Notes: generated by a model from the letters alone, not told the origin. DNA of 64,000 nucleotides from JBEDUK01 sp963781595 (GCA_963781595.1 CAWAGG010000006.1:2356001-2420000); one strand, 5' to 3'; counted from the first letter of the stretch, positions 51,632 to 60,905 are shown. Program-made: numbers and translations.

Positions 51632-52132
51632 GTGAGCCTGATCCCGATCCGAACGCTCGGCGACCCCGTGCTGAAGGTCCCCGGGCACGACGTGGAGCGG
51701 TTCGACGACACCCTGGCCCGCCTTGCCGAGGACATGTTCGAGACGATGTACGCGGCTCCCGGCGTCGGTCTCGCCGCGCCCCAGATCGGCCTGTCGATCC
51801 GGCTCTTCGTCTACGACGACGGGCAGGACGAGCGCGGCGTCGTGGCGAACCCCGTGTTGACCGACCAGGAGGGCGAACAGGTTTCGGACGAGGGGTGCCT
51901 GTCGGTCCCGGGGCTCTACTACCCGACGTCGCGGGCGATGCGCGTCCATCTGGACGGCAGGGACGTGCGGGGGAACCCGATCTCCTTGGTCGGCGAGGAC
52001 CTGCTGGCCCGGATCTTCCAGCACGAGACCGATCACACGAACGGCCTGCTCTACCTCGATCGCCTCGGGAAGCACGAACGGAAGCAGGCCATGGCCGCTC
52101 TGCGCGAGCGCGACCTGCTCCGCCGCGGCTGA
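51632..52132 (+). CDS. def: Peptide deformylase
   Basis: Iron or zinc enzyme that removes the formyl group from new proteins. All three motifs are intact: GVGLAAPQIG (motif 1), EGCLSVPGLYYP (motif 2, Cys ligand) and QHETDHTNGLLYLDRL (motif 3, HExxH). The 166-residue length is normal. It starts at GTG 51632 with ACGAGGAG upstream. It is followed at once by fmt, whose product adds the formyl group that Def later removes. Confidence 0.97.
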   Translation: MSLIPIRTLGDPVLKVPGHDVERFDDTLARLAEDMFETMYAAPGVGLAAPQIGLSIRLFVYDDGQDERGVVANPVLTDQEGEQVSDEGCLSVPGLYYPTSRAMRVHLDGRDVRGNPISLVGEDLLARIFQHETDHTNGLLYLDRLGKHERKQAMAALRERDLLRRG

Positions 52133-52134
52133 AC

Positions 52135-53106
52135 ATGGCTCGCGTGACCCCGCGGCTCCGCGTCGCGTTCCTCGGCAACGCGGACCGGTCGGTCCCGTCG
52201 CTCGAGGCGCTCGTCGAGGGCGAACACGACGTCGTCCTCGTGGTCACTCGGGACGCCCGGCCGGCCGGCCGGGGACATCGGCCGCGTCGGACCGCCGTGG
52301 CGGAGGCCGCGGATCGGTTCGGCGTTCCCCTGATCGAGGTACCGACCGTCGCGACGGGCGAGGGCCTCGACCGGCTCAGGTCCGCGGAGCCGGACGCGGT
52401 CGCGGTGGTCGCGTACGGAGAGATCCTGCCCGCGGCGGTCCTCGGGGTCCCGACACGGTTGCCGGTCAACGTCCACTTCTCGCTGCTTCCCCGATGGCGC
52501 GGGGCCGCGCCGGTCGAGCGGGCGATCCTCGCCGGCGATCGCGTCACCGGGGTCACGACGATGCGGATGACCGAGGGTCTCGACGAGGGGCCGATCCTGG
52601 GTCGAGTCGAAGAGACGATCGGGGAAGCTGACGCCGGGACGCTGGGCGCGCGGCTCGCAGCGAAGGGCGGCGCTCTGCTCGTCGACACGCTGGACCGCCT
52701 CGCGGTCGGGGCGCTGGAGGAGGTCCCGCAGGAGGACGCGATGGCCACGGTGGCACCGAAGATCAGGAGGGAGGAACGGATCATCGACTGGTCGCGGCCG
52801 GCCGCGGAGATCGTGCGTCTCGTTCGCGCCTTCGGCCCGGAGCCGGGAGCGACGGCGAGCTTCCGCGGTCGGGGGCTGAAGATCCTGCGCGCCGAGCTTG
52901 GCGACGCCCAGGCCAAGGAGGCGCGGGGCGCCTCGCCCGGGACGCTGCTCGAGGTCGCCGTCGGGGACCGCCCGGAGCTCGTGGCGGCCTCCGGCGACGG
53001 GGAGGTGGTCGCCCTGGTCGAGGTGGTGCCGGCCGGGGGGAAGCGGATGAGCGGTGCGGCGTTCGCCCGCGGCGCGCGGGTGCGTCCCGATGAGCGCCTC
53101 GACTGA
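52135..53106 (+). CDS. fmt: Methionyl-tRNA formyltransferase
   Basis: Formylates Met-tRNA-fMet with 10-formyl-tetrahydrofolate. The N-terminal Rossmann domain has LRVAFLGNADRSVPSLEALV and VVAYGEILPAAVLGVP, then the signature NVHFSLLPRWRGAAPVERAI with the catalytic Asn and His, and GVTTMRMTEGLDEGPIL (catalytic Asp). The C-terminal OB domain starts near RIIDWSRPAAEIVRLVRAFG. The length is 323 residues. The start at ATG 52135 is 2 bases after the def stop. It overlaps rsmB by 17 bases. Confidence 0.96.
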   Translation: MARVTPRLRVAFLGNADRSVPSLEALVEGEHDVVLVVTRDARPAGRGHRPRRTAVAEAADRFGVPLIEVPTVATGEGLDRLRSAEPDAVAVVAYGEILPAAVLGVPTRLPVNVHFSLLPRWRGAAPVERAILAGDRVTGVTTMRMTEGLDEGPILGRVEETIGEADAGTLGARLAAKGGALLVDTLDRLAVGALEEVPQEDAMATVAPKIRREERIIDWSRPAAEIVRLVRAFGPEPGATASFRGRGLKILRAELGDAQAKEARGASPGTLLEVAVGDRPELVAASGDGEVVALVEVVPAGGKRMSGAAFARGARVRPDERLD

Positions 53107-54517
53107 CCGCGTTCGTGGTGCCACCGCGCGCGGCGTGGCCCTCCGGGTGATCCGCAGGGTCGTGGAGGACGGCGCGTACTCGAACCTGACGCTCGCGAGC
53201 GAGCTCGGCGCATCGAACCTCGACGCGCGCGACCGGCGCTTCGCGGCGGAGCTCGCCTACGGCACGCTGCGACGGATGCGGACGATCGATGCGGCGATCG
53301 GCCTGGTCGCGACCAGGCCGCTCGACCGGATCGACCCCGAGACGCTCTCGGTGCTTCGGCTGGGCGCGTACCAGATCCTGTTCACGCGCGTGCCGGCGCA
53401 CGCGGCCGTGTCGGAGACCGTCGCGGCCGCGCCCGTGCGGTCGAAGGGGTTCGCGAACGCGGTGCTCCGGCGCCTCGCGGCCCGTCCGCCAGCCCCGGCA
53501 TCGCGGGACGGCGACGACGACGGGGCGATCGCCGACCGAGCGGGCCTGGCTCCGTGGGCGGTCGGCGAGCTGCGGCGGGTCCTCCCGGGAGGCGAGGTCG
53601 AGGCCGCCGCGGCCGCCATGGCCGCATCCGCCCCGCTGACGCTCAGGGTGAACCACGCCCGCGCCACCCGCGAGCGCGTGATCGCGGCGCTGCGCGCGGA
53701 CGGATACCACCCGATGCCGGGAAGGCACGATCCGGACGTCGTGCGGGTCCCGTCGGCGACCCCGGCCACCCTGCCCGGCTACCGAGAGGGGTGGTTCGTC
53801 GTCCAGGACGAGGCCTCGGCGATCGTCGCTGCGGCGCTCGCCGCTCGCCCCGGCGAGCGGGTCCTGGACGCCTGTGCGGGGCCGGGCGGGAAGGCATCCT
53901 CCCTCGCGGTCGCGGTCGGCCCTGGCGGATCCGTGGTCGCGGCCGACGCGAGCGACGCCCGTGCCCGCCTGGTGACCCGCGCCGCCGAGCGGCTCGGCCT
54001 GCGTATCCCCACCGTCGTCCAGGATGCCCGGAGCCCGGCACTGGCCGCGGCGACGTTCGACGCGGTGCTCGTCGACGCGCCCTGCTCGGGGCTCGGGGCC
54101 ACCCGGAGGCGACCGGAGCTGCTCTGGCGCGTGCCGAAGGACCGCCTGTCGAGCCTCGCCCGGCTCCAGGTCGCCATCCTCATCGGCGTGGCCGACCTGG
54201 TCCGACCCGGCGGACGCATCGTGTACTCGGTGTGCACGTTCCCCAGGGCCGAGACGGACGCCGTGGTCCGGGCCTTCCTCACGAAGCGGAAGGACTTCGA
54301 ACCCTTGGACGTGCAGGGCCCGGACGGAGCCGCTCCGGCGCACCGGCTGTGGCCGCACCGACACGGGACGGATGGGATGTTCTATGCCGGCCTCCACAGA
54401 CGGGGTGGTGGCCCGGGTAGGATGCGACCGCGCATGGGGGACGAACCCACTCGCGTGGCCGCTGCAGGCGTTCGTGCCGGTCATCCGCCCGGTTCGGGCA
54501 TCGCGGCGATCAGGTAA
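53090..54517 (+). CDS. rsmB: 16S rRNA (cytosine-C5) methyltransferase RsmB (Sun/Fmu)
   Basis: Methylates C967 (E. coli numbering) of 16S rRNA. The N-terminal NusB-like RNA-binding domain (about residues 1-145) has LDARDRRFAAELAYGTLRRM, LRLGAYQILFTRVPAHAAVS and SKGFANAVLRRL. The SAM domain has QDEASAIVAAALAARPGERV, LDACAGPGGKASSLAVAVG, LVDAPCSGLGATRRRPELLW (catalytic Cys) and IVYSVCTFPRAETDAVV (second Cys). The normal end would be near MFYAGLHR; the frame runs 36 residues further through Gly/Arg-rich sequence to TAA, which may be an artefact of a missed stop. ATG 53090 lies inside fmt. Confidence 0.94.
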   Translation: MSASTDRVRGATARGVALRVIRRVVEDGAYSNLTLASELGASNLDARDRRFAAELAYGTLRRMRTIDAAIGLVATRPLDRIDPETLSVLRLGAYQILFTRVPAHAAVSETVAAAPVRSKGFANAVLRRLAARPPAPASRDGDDDGAIADRAGLAPWAVGELRRVLPGGEVEAAAAAMAASAPLTLRVNHARATRERVIAALRADGYHPMPGRHDPDVVRVPSATPATLPGYREGWFVVQDEASAIVAAALAARPGERVLDACAGPGGKASSLAVAVGPGGSVVAADASDARARLVTRAAERLGLRIPTVVQDARSPALAAATFDAVLVDAPCSGLGATRRRPELLWRVPKDRLSSLARLQVAILIGVADLVRPGGRIVYSVCTFPRAETDAVVRAFLTKRKDFEPLDVQGPDGAAPAHRLWPHRHGTDGMFYAGLHRRGGGPGRMRPRMGDEPTRVAAAGVRAGHPPGSGIAAIR

Positions 54518-54631
54518 AGCTCACCGAGCGGCGTGCCGACGTCCTCCCTAGACGTCGAACGGACAACGCGGCCCGTCGCCGCCCCGCCGGTCGCCCGGTG
54601 AGGCGGGTTCGAGCCGTTCGGAGGTGACGGT

Positions 54632-55564
54632 GTGGCCGAGGTGATCCTGGTCGTCGATGACGACCCGGACGTGGCGCGGTTCATCGAGGTGAACCTGCGT
54701 GCCGCGGGATACGAGGTCCACGTCGCGTCCGACGGCGAGGAGGCCCTCGCGAAGGCCGTCGAGATCCGGCCCGACCTGATCCTCCTGGACGTCATGATGC
54801 CGAAGCTCGACGGGTTCGAGGTCGCGCAGCGCCTCCGCCGCGACTCCAGGACGAACTCGTGTTCGATCATCATGCTGACCGCGAAGGCGCTCTCGGCGGA
54901 CAAGGTCCTCGGGCTGTCGTCGGGCGCCGACGACTACATCATCAAGCCGTTCGACCCGGTGGAGCTCCTCGCGCGCGTCAAGGGCACGCTGCGCAGGGCG
55001 CGGGAGATGCGGGCGCTCTCGCCGCTCACGGGCCTGCCGGGGAACATCCGCATCCAGGAGGAGATCCGGCGCCTGGTGGGGGAGGACCCTCAGGCGTTCG
55101 GTGTCCTCTACCTCGACCTGGACAACTTCAAGGCGTACAACGACCACTACGGCTTCGTCCGCGGCGACCGCGCGATCCAGGCAACGGCGCGGCTGATCGC
55201 CGAGGTCGTCAACGAGATGGGCGCACAGAACGCGTTCATCGGCCACGTCGGCGGGGACGACTTCGTGATCATCGTGCCGGCGAACGAAGCCGAGGCGGCC
55301 GCGGAAGCCCTGTGCCGGCGGTTCGACGAAGAGGTTCCGCGCCTGTACGACCCCCTCGATCACGAGCGCGGCTACGTCGAGGTCGACGACCGGCAGGGGA
55401 TGCCGCAGCGGTACCCGCTGCTGTCGGTCTCGATCGGCGGCGTGACGACCGACAAGCGGCATTTCGAGCACTTCGGCGAAGTCGTCGAGATCGCCTCCGA
55501 GATGAAGCTCGTGGCGAAGCGGACGCCGGGTTCGTCCTGCGCGTTCGACCGCCGGTCCACCTGA
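54632..55564 (+). CDS. Response regulator with GGDEF-like (GGDDF) domain
   Basis: The N-terminal receiver domain (about residues 1-120) has ILVVDDDPDVARFIEVNLRA, the phosphorylated Asp in LILLDVMMPKLDGFEVAQ, and the Thr and Lys switch residues in IIMLTAKAL and DDYIIKPFDPVEL. The C-terminal half is a diguanylate-cyclase-type domain starting SPLTGLPGNIRIQEEI, with VLYLDLDNFKAYNDHYGFVR (metal-binding Asp) and, as active site, HVGGDDFVIIVP, that is GGDDF in place of GGDEF. Asp for Glu is conservative, but activity cannot be assumed. There is no RxxD inhibitory site just before it. GTG 54632 has GGAGGTG upstream. It may make or sense c-di-GMP; no partner kinase is adjacent. Confidence 0.9.
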   Translation: MAEVILVVDDDPDVARFIEVNLRAAGYEVHVASDGEEALAKAVEIRPDLILLDVMMPKLDGFEVAQRLRRDSRTNSCSIIMLTAKALSADKVLGLSSGADDYIIKPFDPVELLARVKGTLRRAREMRALSPLTGLPGNIRIQEEIRRLVGEDPQAFGVLYLDLDNFKAYNDHYGFVRGDRAIQATARLIAEVVNEMGAQNAFIGHVGGDDFVIIVPANEAEAAAEALCRRFDEEVPRLYDPLDHERGYVEVDDRQGMPQRYPLLSVSIGGVTTDKRHFEHFGEVVEIASEMKLVAKRTPGSSCAFDRRST

Positions 55565-55635
55565 GCCTTCCCCGTCCGCTCCGCGCCCACCTCGTTCGAC
55601 CGTGATCGGGGTCGTTTCCGTCGGCGCCTCCGCCG

Positions 55636-55641
55636 TATACT
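55636..55641 (+). promoter_or_regulatory. -10 box of the riboflavin operon
   Basis: TATACT lies 14 bases before the first conserved base of the FMN riboswitch, which places the RNA start at the edge of the aptamer. No strong -35 was seen. Confidence 0.5.
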
Positions 55642-55654
55642 CGCCGGGAAGTTC

Positions 55655-55778
55655 GTCTTCGGGGCGGGGTGGAAATCCCCTCCGGCGGTGACAGTCCGCG
55701 ACCCTCCGCGAGCCACGCGGGGGTTGACCCGGTGGAACTCCGGGACCGACCGTGAGAGTCGGGATGGGAGAAGACGAC
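55655..55778 (+). ncRNA. FMN riboswitch (RFN element)
   Basis: The classic RFN core is complete: TTCGGGGCGGGGTGGAAAT, then CGGCGGTGACAGTCCGCGA, a variable hairpin (CTCCGCG/CGCGGGGG region), GTTGACCCGGTGGAACTCCG, and GACCGACCGTGAGAGTCGG followed by GATGGGAGAAGA. When FMN is bound, the downstream riboflavin genes are expected to be shut down. The 62 bases between it and the ribD start include a pyrimidine-rich run (CCCCCTCTCCCTTTTCC) and the ribosome site GAGGGAGGAAG, so control could be at translation. Confidence 0.97.
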
Positions 55779-55840
55779 GGGCGGACGCCTGGTGCGTGTG
55801 CCCCCTCTCCCTTTTCCGTCGCGTCCCGAGGGAGGAAGCC

Positions 55841-57049
55841 GTGGACGCGAACGGGAACGACCAGGACGCCGTGATGGGCCGCACCACGACGGTGCGGACC
55901 CCACCGAGCCCGCCACCGACGACCACGTCGGGGCCGGGAGCCGCCGACCAGGTCCGCATGCGGCAGGCGTTCGACCTGGCGCTGGGCGGAGTCGGCCTCG
56001 CGTCGCCGAACCCGATGGTCGGCGCGGTCGTGGCGGACGCCGCAGGTGCGGTGGTCGGCACCGGCTGGCACGCCGGTCCGGGCACGCCCCACGCGGAGAT
56101 CCTCGCCCTCGGCGAGGCCGGGCCCCGCGCCAGGGGAGGCACGCTGTACGTGACGCTCGAGCCGTGCATCCATCGCGGTCGCACGCCACCGTGCGCTCCG
56201 GCGATCGTCGAGGCGGGCGCGGCGCGTGTCGTCGCCTCGATCCGCGACCCGAACCCCCTCGTCGACGGCGCGGGCTTCGGGGCGCTCCGGGAGGCCGGCG
56301 TCGACGTCCAGGTCGGCGTCCTCCAGGACGAGGGCGAGGAACTGATCGAGGCGTTCGCGAAGGCCGTCACGACGGGCATGCCGTTCGTGACGCTGAAGCT
56401 CGCGATGTCGCTGGACGGAAAGGTCGCGGCGCGAGACGGCTCCTCCCGGTGGATCACGGGTCAGGAAGCCCGCCAGGACGCGCACCGGCTGCGGGCGCGC
56501 CACGACGCCATCATGGTCGGCGCCGGGACCGTGCTGGCCGACGATCCCGCGCTCACCGTGCGGCTGTACGGGTATCGAGGCAGGCAGCCGGTCCGGATCG
56601 TGATGGACGGCTCCGGCCGGGTGCCGGTCGATGGGCGGGTGTTCGACGGTTCGGCCCCGATCTGGATCGCCACCGGCGCCGACAGCGGCGAGGACGTCCG
56701 CACCGGCTGGGAGGCAGCGGGAGCCCGCGTGTGGATGGCTCCGGAGCCGGGGCCCGTCGCGCTTCGACCGATGCTCGAAGCGTGGGCCGCGCTGGAGCAT
56801 CCGCTCAGGTCGATCCTGATCGATGGAGGTGCGACGCTCGCCTGGTCGGCCGCCGCCGAAGGGATCGTCGACCGGTTCGTCTTCTACGTCGCGCCGACGT
56901 TGATCGGGGGCAGCGCCGCCCCGTCCGCGCTCGGAGGCGCGGGGATCGCGACGCTCGCCGATGCCCTACAGGTCCAGGTCGAGCGCGTCGAGCGCGTCGG
57001 TGCGGACCTCAAGGTCGTCGCGCGCCCGGCGGGCGTCCGGGAGGTGTGA
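55841..57049 (+). CDS. ribD: Bifunctional diaminohydroxyphosphoribosylaminopyrimidine deaminase / uracil reductase
   Basis: Second and third steps of riboflavin synthesis. The N-terminal deaminase domain has ASPNPMVGAVVADAAGAVVG, zinc ligands in GTPHAEILAL (HAE) and PCIHRGRTPPC, and ASIRDPNPLVDGAGF. The C-terminal reductase has FVTLKLAMSLDGKVAARDGS, RWITGQEARQDAHRLRARHD, AIMVGAGTVLADDPALTVR and LIDGGATLAWSAAAEGIVDR. GTG 55841 follows GAGGGAGGAAG at good distance; the first 35 residues are a disordered Thr/Pro-rich extension. Total length is 402. It is the first gene after the FMN riboswitch and is followed 1 base later by ribE. Confidence 0.96.
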   Translation: MDANGNDQDAVMGRTTTVRTPPSPPPTTTSGPGAADQVRMRQAFDLALGGVGLASPNPMVGAVVADAAGAVVGTGWHAGPGTPHAEILALGEAGPRARGGTLYVTLEPCIHRGRTPPCAPAIVEAGAARVVASIRDPNPLVDGAGFGALREAGVDVQVGVLQDEGEELIEAFAKAVTTGMPFVTLKLAMSLDGKVAARDGSSRWITGQEARQDAHRLRARHDAIMVGAGTVLADDPALTVRLYGYRGRQPVRIVMDGSGRVPVDGRVFDGSAPIWIATGADSGEDVRTGWEAAGARVWMAPEPGPVALRPMLEAWAALEHPLRSILIDGGATLAWSAAAEGIVDRFVFYVAPTLIGGSAAPSALGGAGIATLADALQVQVERVERVGADLKVVARPAGVREV

Positions 57050-57050
57050 G

Positions 57051-57704
57051 GTGTTCACGGGGATCGTCGAAGAGACCGGCGTCGTCGTCGAGACCGGACG
57101 GCGACTGCGCATCCGCGCCGAGCTCGTGGGTGAGGACGCCGGGCCGGGTGCTTCGGTGGCGGTCAGCGGGGTCTGCCTGACCGTCGTGGAGCAGGGCCCC
57201 CCCGGCGCGGGCTCCGGGGCCGGGATCGTGCTGGCGTTCGATCTCGCGGACGAGACGCTGTCGCGAACGTCGCTCGGCCGGCTGCACGCCGGGAACCGGG
57301 TGAACCTGGAACGCCCGGTGGTGGCGCAGGGGCGGCTCGGCGGGCACCTGGTCCAGGGGCACGTGGATGGGATCGGGGTCGTCACGGACGTCAGGGCGGT
57401 CGAGACGGGCCGCGAGATCCGGGTCCGCGTCCCGCCGGGGCTGTCCCGGTACGTGGCGGAGAAGGGTTCGATCACCGTCGATGGCGTGAGCCTCACGGTG
57501 ACCGGCGTCGAGGGGGACACGTTCGGCGCCGCGCTGATCCCGTTCACGCTGCAGGAGACGACGCTCGGGGAACGCGTGGAGGGCGACGAGGTGAACCTCG
57601 AGGTGGACGTCGTCGCGAGGTACCTCGAACGCCTCCTCCTGGGAGGAAGTGACGGACCGGACGGTTCGTCCATCGGGACGAGGACGGGGATCGACGATGG
57701 GTGA
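57051..57704 (+). CDS. ribE: Riboflavin synthase, alpha chain
   Basis: Disproportionates two 6,7-dimethyl-8-ribityllumazine molecules to riboflavin. GTG 57051 gives the standard start FTGIVEETGVVVE. Two lumazine-binding repeats are seen. The first has VAVSGVCLTVVEQG and ADETLSRTSLGRLHAGNRVN; the second has GGHLVQGHVDGIGVVTDVRA, EKGSITVDGVSLTVTGVEG and FTLQETTLGERVEGDEVN. The C-terminal helix ends LEVDVVARYLERLL and a tail of about 20 residues follows. The 217-residue length is normal. It overlaps ribBA by 8 bases. Confidence 0.96.
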   Translation: MFTGIVEETGVVVETGRRLRIRAELVGEDAGPGASVAVSGVCLTVVEQGPPGAGSGAGIVLAFDLADETLSRTSLGRLHAGNRVNLERPVVAQGRLGGHLVQGHVDGIGVVTDVRAVETGREIRVRVPPGLSRYVAEKGSITVDGVSLTVTGVEGDTFGAALIPFTLQETTLGERVEGDEVNLEVDVVARYLERLLLGGSDGPDGSSIGTRTGIDDG

Positions 57705-59031
57705 GGAGGTCGTGGTGGACACAGCGAGCGTGGAGCTCGGAGCGGGACCCGCGGACGTCGTCGACGTCGCGGAGATCGGCGAAGAGGACGCGACCTTCGA
57801 CCGGATCGAGGACGCGATCGCCGACATCCGGGCGGGCAGGATCGTGCTCGTCGTCGACGACGCCGATCGCGAGAACGAGGGCGACTTCGTCATGGCGGCG
57901 GAGAAGGTGACCCCGGAGGCGGTCAACTTCATGGCCACGCACGGCCGCGGGATCATCTGCCTCCCGGCGATCGGCCAGCGGCTCGACGAGCTCGGGATCC
58001 CGCTGATGGTCGCGAGCCGGCCAGGCTCGCACGAGACCGCGTTCACGGTCTCGATCGACGCGCGCGACGGGACCACGACGGGCACCAGCGCCTACGACCG
58101 AGCCGCCACGATCCGCGCCGTCTGCGACCCGGCCACCACGGCCTCCGCCATCCAGATGCCGGGCCACGTGTTCCCGCTCCGGGCCCAGGAGGGCGGTGTC
58201 CTCAAGCGCGCCGGTCACACCGAGGCCGCGGTGGACCTGGCGCGCATGGCGGGCCTGCTCCCCGCGGGCGTGATCTGCGAGGTGATGCACCCGGACGGCA
58301 CGATGGCCCGCCTCCCCGAGCTCCGGCGCGTCGCGCGTGAGCACGGCCTGAAGCTGGTCTCGATCGCCGACCTGATCGACTTCCGTCGTCACCGGGAGCG
58401 GTTGATCCGTCAGGTGGCGGAAGCGACGATCCCGACCGAGTACGGGAGCTTCCGGGTGCACGCGTTCGAGAGCGCCGTGGACGGCCGCGTGCACGTCGCG
58501 ATGGTGCTCGGCGCCATCGGCGACGGCCAGGCGGTGATGACGAGGGTGCACTCCGAGTGCCTGACCGGAGACGTGTTCCACTCCATGCGCTGCGACTGCG
58601 GCGCGCAACTGGACGACGCCCTGCGCAAGATCGGCGAGGAGGGCCGCGGTGTGCTGTTGTACATCCGCGGCCACGAGGGCCGGGCGATCGGGCTGGCGCA
58701 CAAGCTCCAGGCCTACGAGCTGCAGGAAGCGGGGCGCGACACGGTCGAGGCGAACCTCGAGCTCGGCTTTCCGGCCGACCCCCGGGACTACGGCATCGGT
58801 GCGCAGATCCTGTTCGACCTCGGCGTGCGCACGATGCGCCTGCTGACGAACAACCCGGCGAAGCGAGCGGGACTCGAGGGCTACGGCCTGTCGATCGTCG
58901 AGCGCGTCGCGCTCGAGACCGAGCCCACCGCTGAGAACCTCCGGTACCTCACGACGAAACGCGAGAAGCTCGGCCACATGCTCGGGAACCTCGAGGAGGA
59001 ACCCCTCGGCGGGGACCAGGCGACGACGTGA
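57697..59031 (+). CDS. ribBA: Bifunctional 3,4-dihydroxy-2-butanone-4-phosphate synthase / GTP cyclohydrolase II
   Basis: Supplies both branches of riboflavin synthesis. An N-terminal tail of about 30 acidic residues leads to the RibB domain: DAIADIRAGRIVLVVDDADR, ENEGDFVMAAEKVTPEAVNF, ATHGRGIICLP, and TGTSAYDRAATIRAVCDP with FPLRAQEGGVLKRAGHTEAA. The RibA domain has VMTRVHSECLTGDVFHSMRC plus DCGAQL (the three zinc cysteines), LLYIRGHEGRAIGLAHKLQA, DYGIGAQILFDLGVRTMRLL and TNNPAKRAGLEGYGL. Catalytic residues look intact in both halves. Length 444. Start and end overlap the neighbours. Confidence 0.97.
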   Translation: MGEEVVVDTASVELGAGPADVVDVAEIGEEDATFDRIEDAIADIRAGRIVLVVDDADRENEGDFVMAAEKVTPEAVNFMATHGRGIICLPAIGQRLDELGIPLMVASRPGSHETAFTVSIDARDGTTTGTSAYDRAATIRAVCDPATTASAIQMPGHVFPLRAQEGGVLKRAGHTEAAVDLARMAGLLPAGVICEVMHPDGTMARLPELRRVAREHGLKLVSIADLIDFRRHRERLIRQVAEATIPTEYGSFRVHAFESAVDGRVHVAMVLGAIGDGQAVMTRVHSECLTGDVFHSMRCDCGAQLDDALRKIGEEGRGVLLYIRGHEGRAIGLAHKLQAYELQEAGRDTVEANLELGFPADPRDYGIGAQILFDLGVRTMRLLTNNPAKRAGLEGYGLSIVERVALETEPTAENLRYLTTKREKLGHMLGNLEEEPLGGDQATT

Positions 59032-59555
59032 CCGAACCACGGATGCACGCCCCCGCCGCCACGTCGCCGGAAGCGGTCGACGCGACGGGGATGCGGGTCG
59101 CGATCGTCGCGGCGCGCTTCAACGGCGGCGTGGTCGAGCGTCTGGTCGACGGCGCGACGGCGTGCCTGGCGGAACACGGCGTGACGCCAGAGGCCACCGC
59201 CGTGTCATGGGTCCCCGGCGCGTTCGAACTGCCGCTGGCGGCGGACCGCGCGGCCCGCACCGGGCGCTTCGACGCGGTCGTCTGCCTGGGCGTCGTGATC
59301 CGCGGTGAGACGGCTCACTTCGAGTTCGTCGCGGGCGAAGCGGCTCGCGGGATCCAGGAGGTGGCGCTGCGTACGGGCCTCCCGGTGTCGTTCGGCGTCC
59401 TCACCACCGAGACGCTCGAGCAGGCGATGGACCGCGCCGGCGGGAACCACGGGAACAAGGGCTGGGACAGCGCGCTCGCCGCGCTGCAGATGGTAAGGAC
59501 GCTTGACGGCTTCGCGGAAGAAGGCCGGGGTAGCCCGTCCGCCGCGGGCGGATGA
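59028..59555 (+). CDS. ribH: 6,7-dimethyl-8-ribityllumazine synthase
   Basis: Joins the two branches before riboflavin synthase and usually forms icosahedral or pentameric shells. The sequence has MRVAIVAARFNGGVVERLVD, VSWVPGAFELPLAADRAART, VVCLGVVIRGETAHFEFVAG with the catalytic His in the ETAHFE region, PVSFGVLTTETLEQAMDRAG and NHGNKGWDSALAALQM. A short N-terminal Ala/Pro extension of about 20 residues and a Gly/Ser tail flank the core. Total 175 residues. GTG 59028 overlaps the ribBA stop. It ends the riboflavin operon. Confidence 0.96.
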   Translation: MTEPRMHAPAATSPEAVDATGMRVAIVAARFNGGVVERLVDGATACLAEHGVTPEATAVSWVPGAFELPLAADRAARTGRFDAVVCLGVVIRGETAHFEFVAGEAARGIQEVALRTGLPVSFGVLTTETLEQAMDRAGGNHGNKGWDSALAALQMVRTLDGFAEEGRGSPSAAGG

Positions 59556-59560
59556 CCGGG

Positions 59561-59576
59561 CCGGCGGACCCGCCGG
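59561..59576 (+). terminator. GC hairpin after ribH
   Basis: CCGGCGG and CCGCCGG flank a 2-base loop 5 bases after the ribH stop. It is short and has no T-run, so terminator function is only possible. Confidence 0.3.
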
Positions 59577-59596
59577 AAGTGAGGGCCGTTCGTTCA

Positions 59597-59625
59597 TTGT
59601 CGGGGCAAATCGCCCGTGCTACGCT
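59597..59625 (+). promoter_or_regulatory. Promoter of the cold-shock gene
   Basis: TTGTCG (59597-59602), 17 bases, TACGCT (59620-59625). The spacing is ideal. It leaves a leader of about 45 bases ending in AAGGAGG. Confidence 0.6.
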
Positions 59626-59678
59626 CCGGCCCGGTCGCCGGCGCCGAGGGGGTCCGGGGCAGCGCAAGGAGGTACGTG

Positions 59679-59879
59679 TTGACGCAAGGCACGGTCAAGT
59701 GGTTCAGCAACGAGAAGGGGTACGGCTTCCTCGAGCGTCCCGATGGTGAAGATGTCTTCGTGCACTTCAGCGCGATCCAGGGCGACGGCTACCGCACCCT
59801 CGCCGAGGGTCAGTCGGTCGAGTTCGACATCGTTGACGGACCGAAGGGCAAGCAAGCCGCGAACGTCCGTCCCCTGTGA
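59679..59879 (+). CDS. Cold-shock-domain protein (CspA family)
   Basis: A 66-residue single OB-fold RNA chaperone. RNP1 is KGYGFLE and RNP2 is VFVHFS; it begins TQGTVKWFSNEKG. TTG 59679 is chosen because AAGGAGG ends 6 bases before it. GTG 59676, one codon earlier, would leave only 3 bases. Small Csp proteins stabilise or melt mRNA in the cytosol. It stands alone with its own promoter, ahead of the infC operon. Confidence 0.95.
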   Translation: MTQGTVKWFSNEKGYGFLERPDGEDVFVHFSAIQGDGYRTLAEGQSVEFDIVDGPKGKQAANVRPL

Positions 59880-59954
59880 CGCGAGTCGCGTCGCCCCGCA
59901 CCGATCCGGATCGCCACCGAACGTCGCAGCGTGGACCGCGTCGTCGCGTGGCCC

Positions 59955-59960
59955 TATACT
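59955..59960 (+). promoter_or_regulatory. -10 box of the infC-rpmI-rplT operon
   Basis: TATACT sits about 110 bases before infC. This leaves a leader long enough for regulation, but I could not identify a known L20 or IF3 leader motif in it. Confidence 0.5.
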
Positions 59961-60070
59961 TCACTGCCTTGACGAGCGGTGTGATGTCCCCGCGTTCGAC
60001 GACGACGTGCTCCTAGCCCGAACCGTGACGCACGCCGGCCGTCGACCGTTCCCGTAGGAGGTGATCCCGA

Positions 60071-60676
<606 letters not shown>

Positions 60677-60701
60677 CACCAGGCGAAAGGGCTCGAAAGC
60701 G

Positions 60702-60905
60702 ATGCCGAAGATGAAGACGCACCGTGGCGCCGCGAAGCGGTTCCGGGTGACACGGACCGGCAAGGTCCTGCACCGGAAGGCCACGGGCAATCACATGCTG
60801 ACGAAGAAGAGCAGCAGCCGCCGCCGCCGGGTCGAGGGCATGGCCGAGGTCGGGCCGGAGGCGCGCAACGTGAAGCGTCTCCTGGCGGGCGGAGGTGGCC
60901 GGTAG
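60702..60905 (+). CDS. rpmI: 50S ribosomal protein L35
   Basis: A 67-residue basic ribosomal protein. It begins PKMKTHRGAAKRFRVTRTGK and continues VLHRKATGNHMLTKKSSSRR, the standard L35 pattern, then VEGMAEVGPEARNVKRLL. ATG 60702 is 25 bases after infC with GCGAAAGGGC upstream. It lies directly against rplT (no gap). Confidence 0.97.
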   Translation: MPKMKTHRGAAKRFRVTRTGKVLHRKATGNHMLTKKSSSRRRRVEGMAEVGPEARNVKRLLAGGGGR

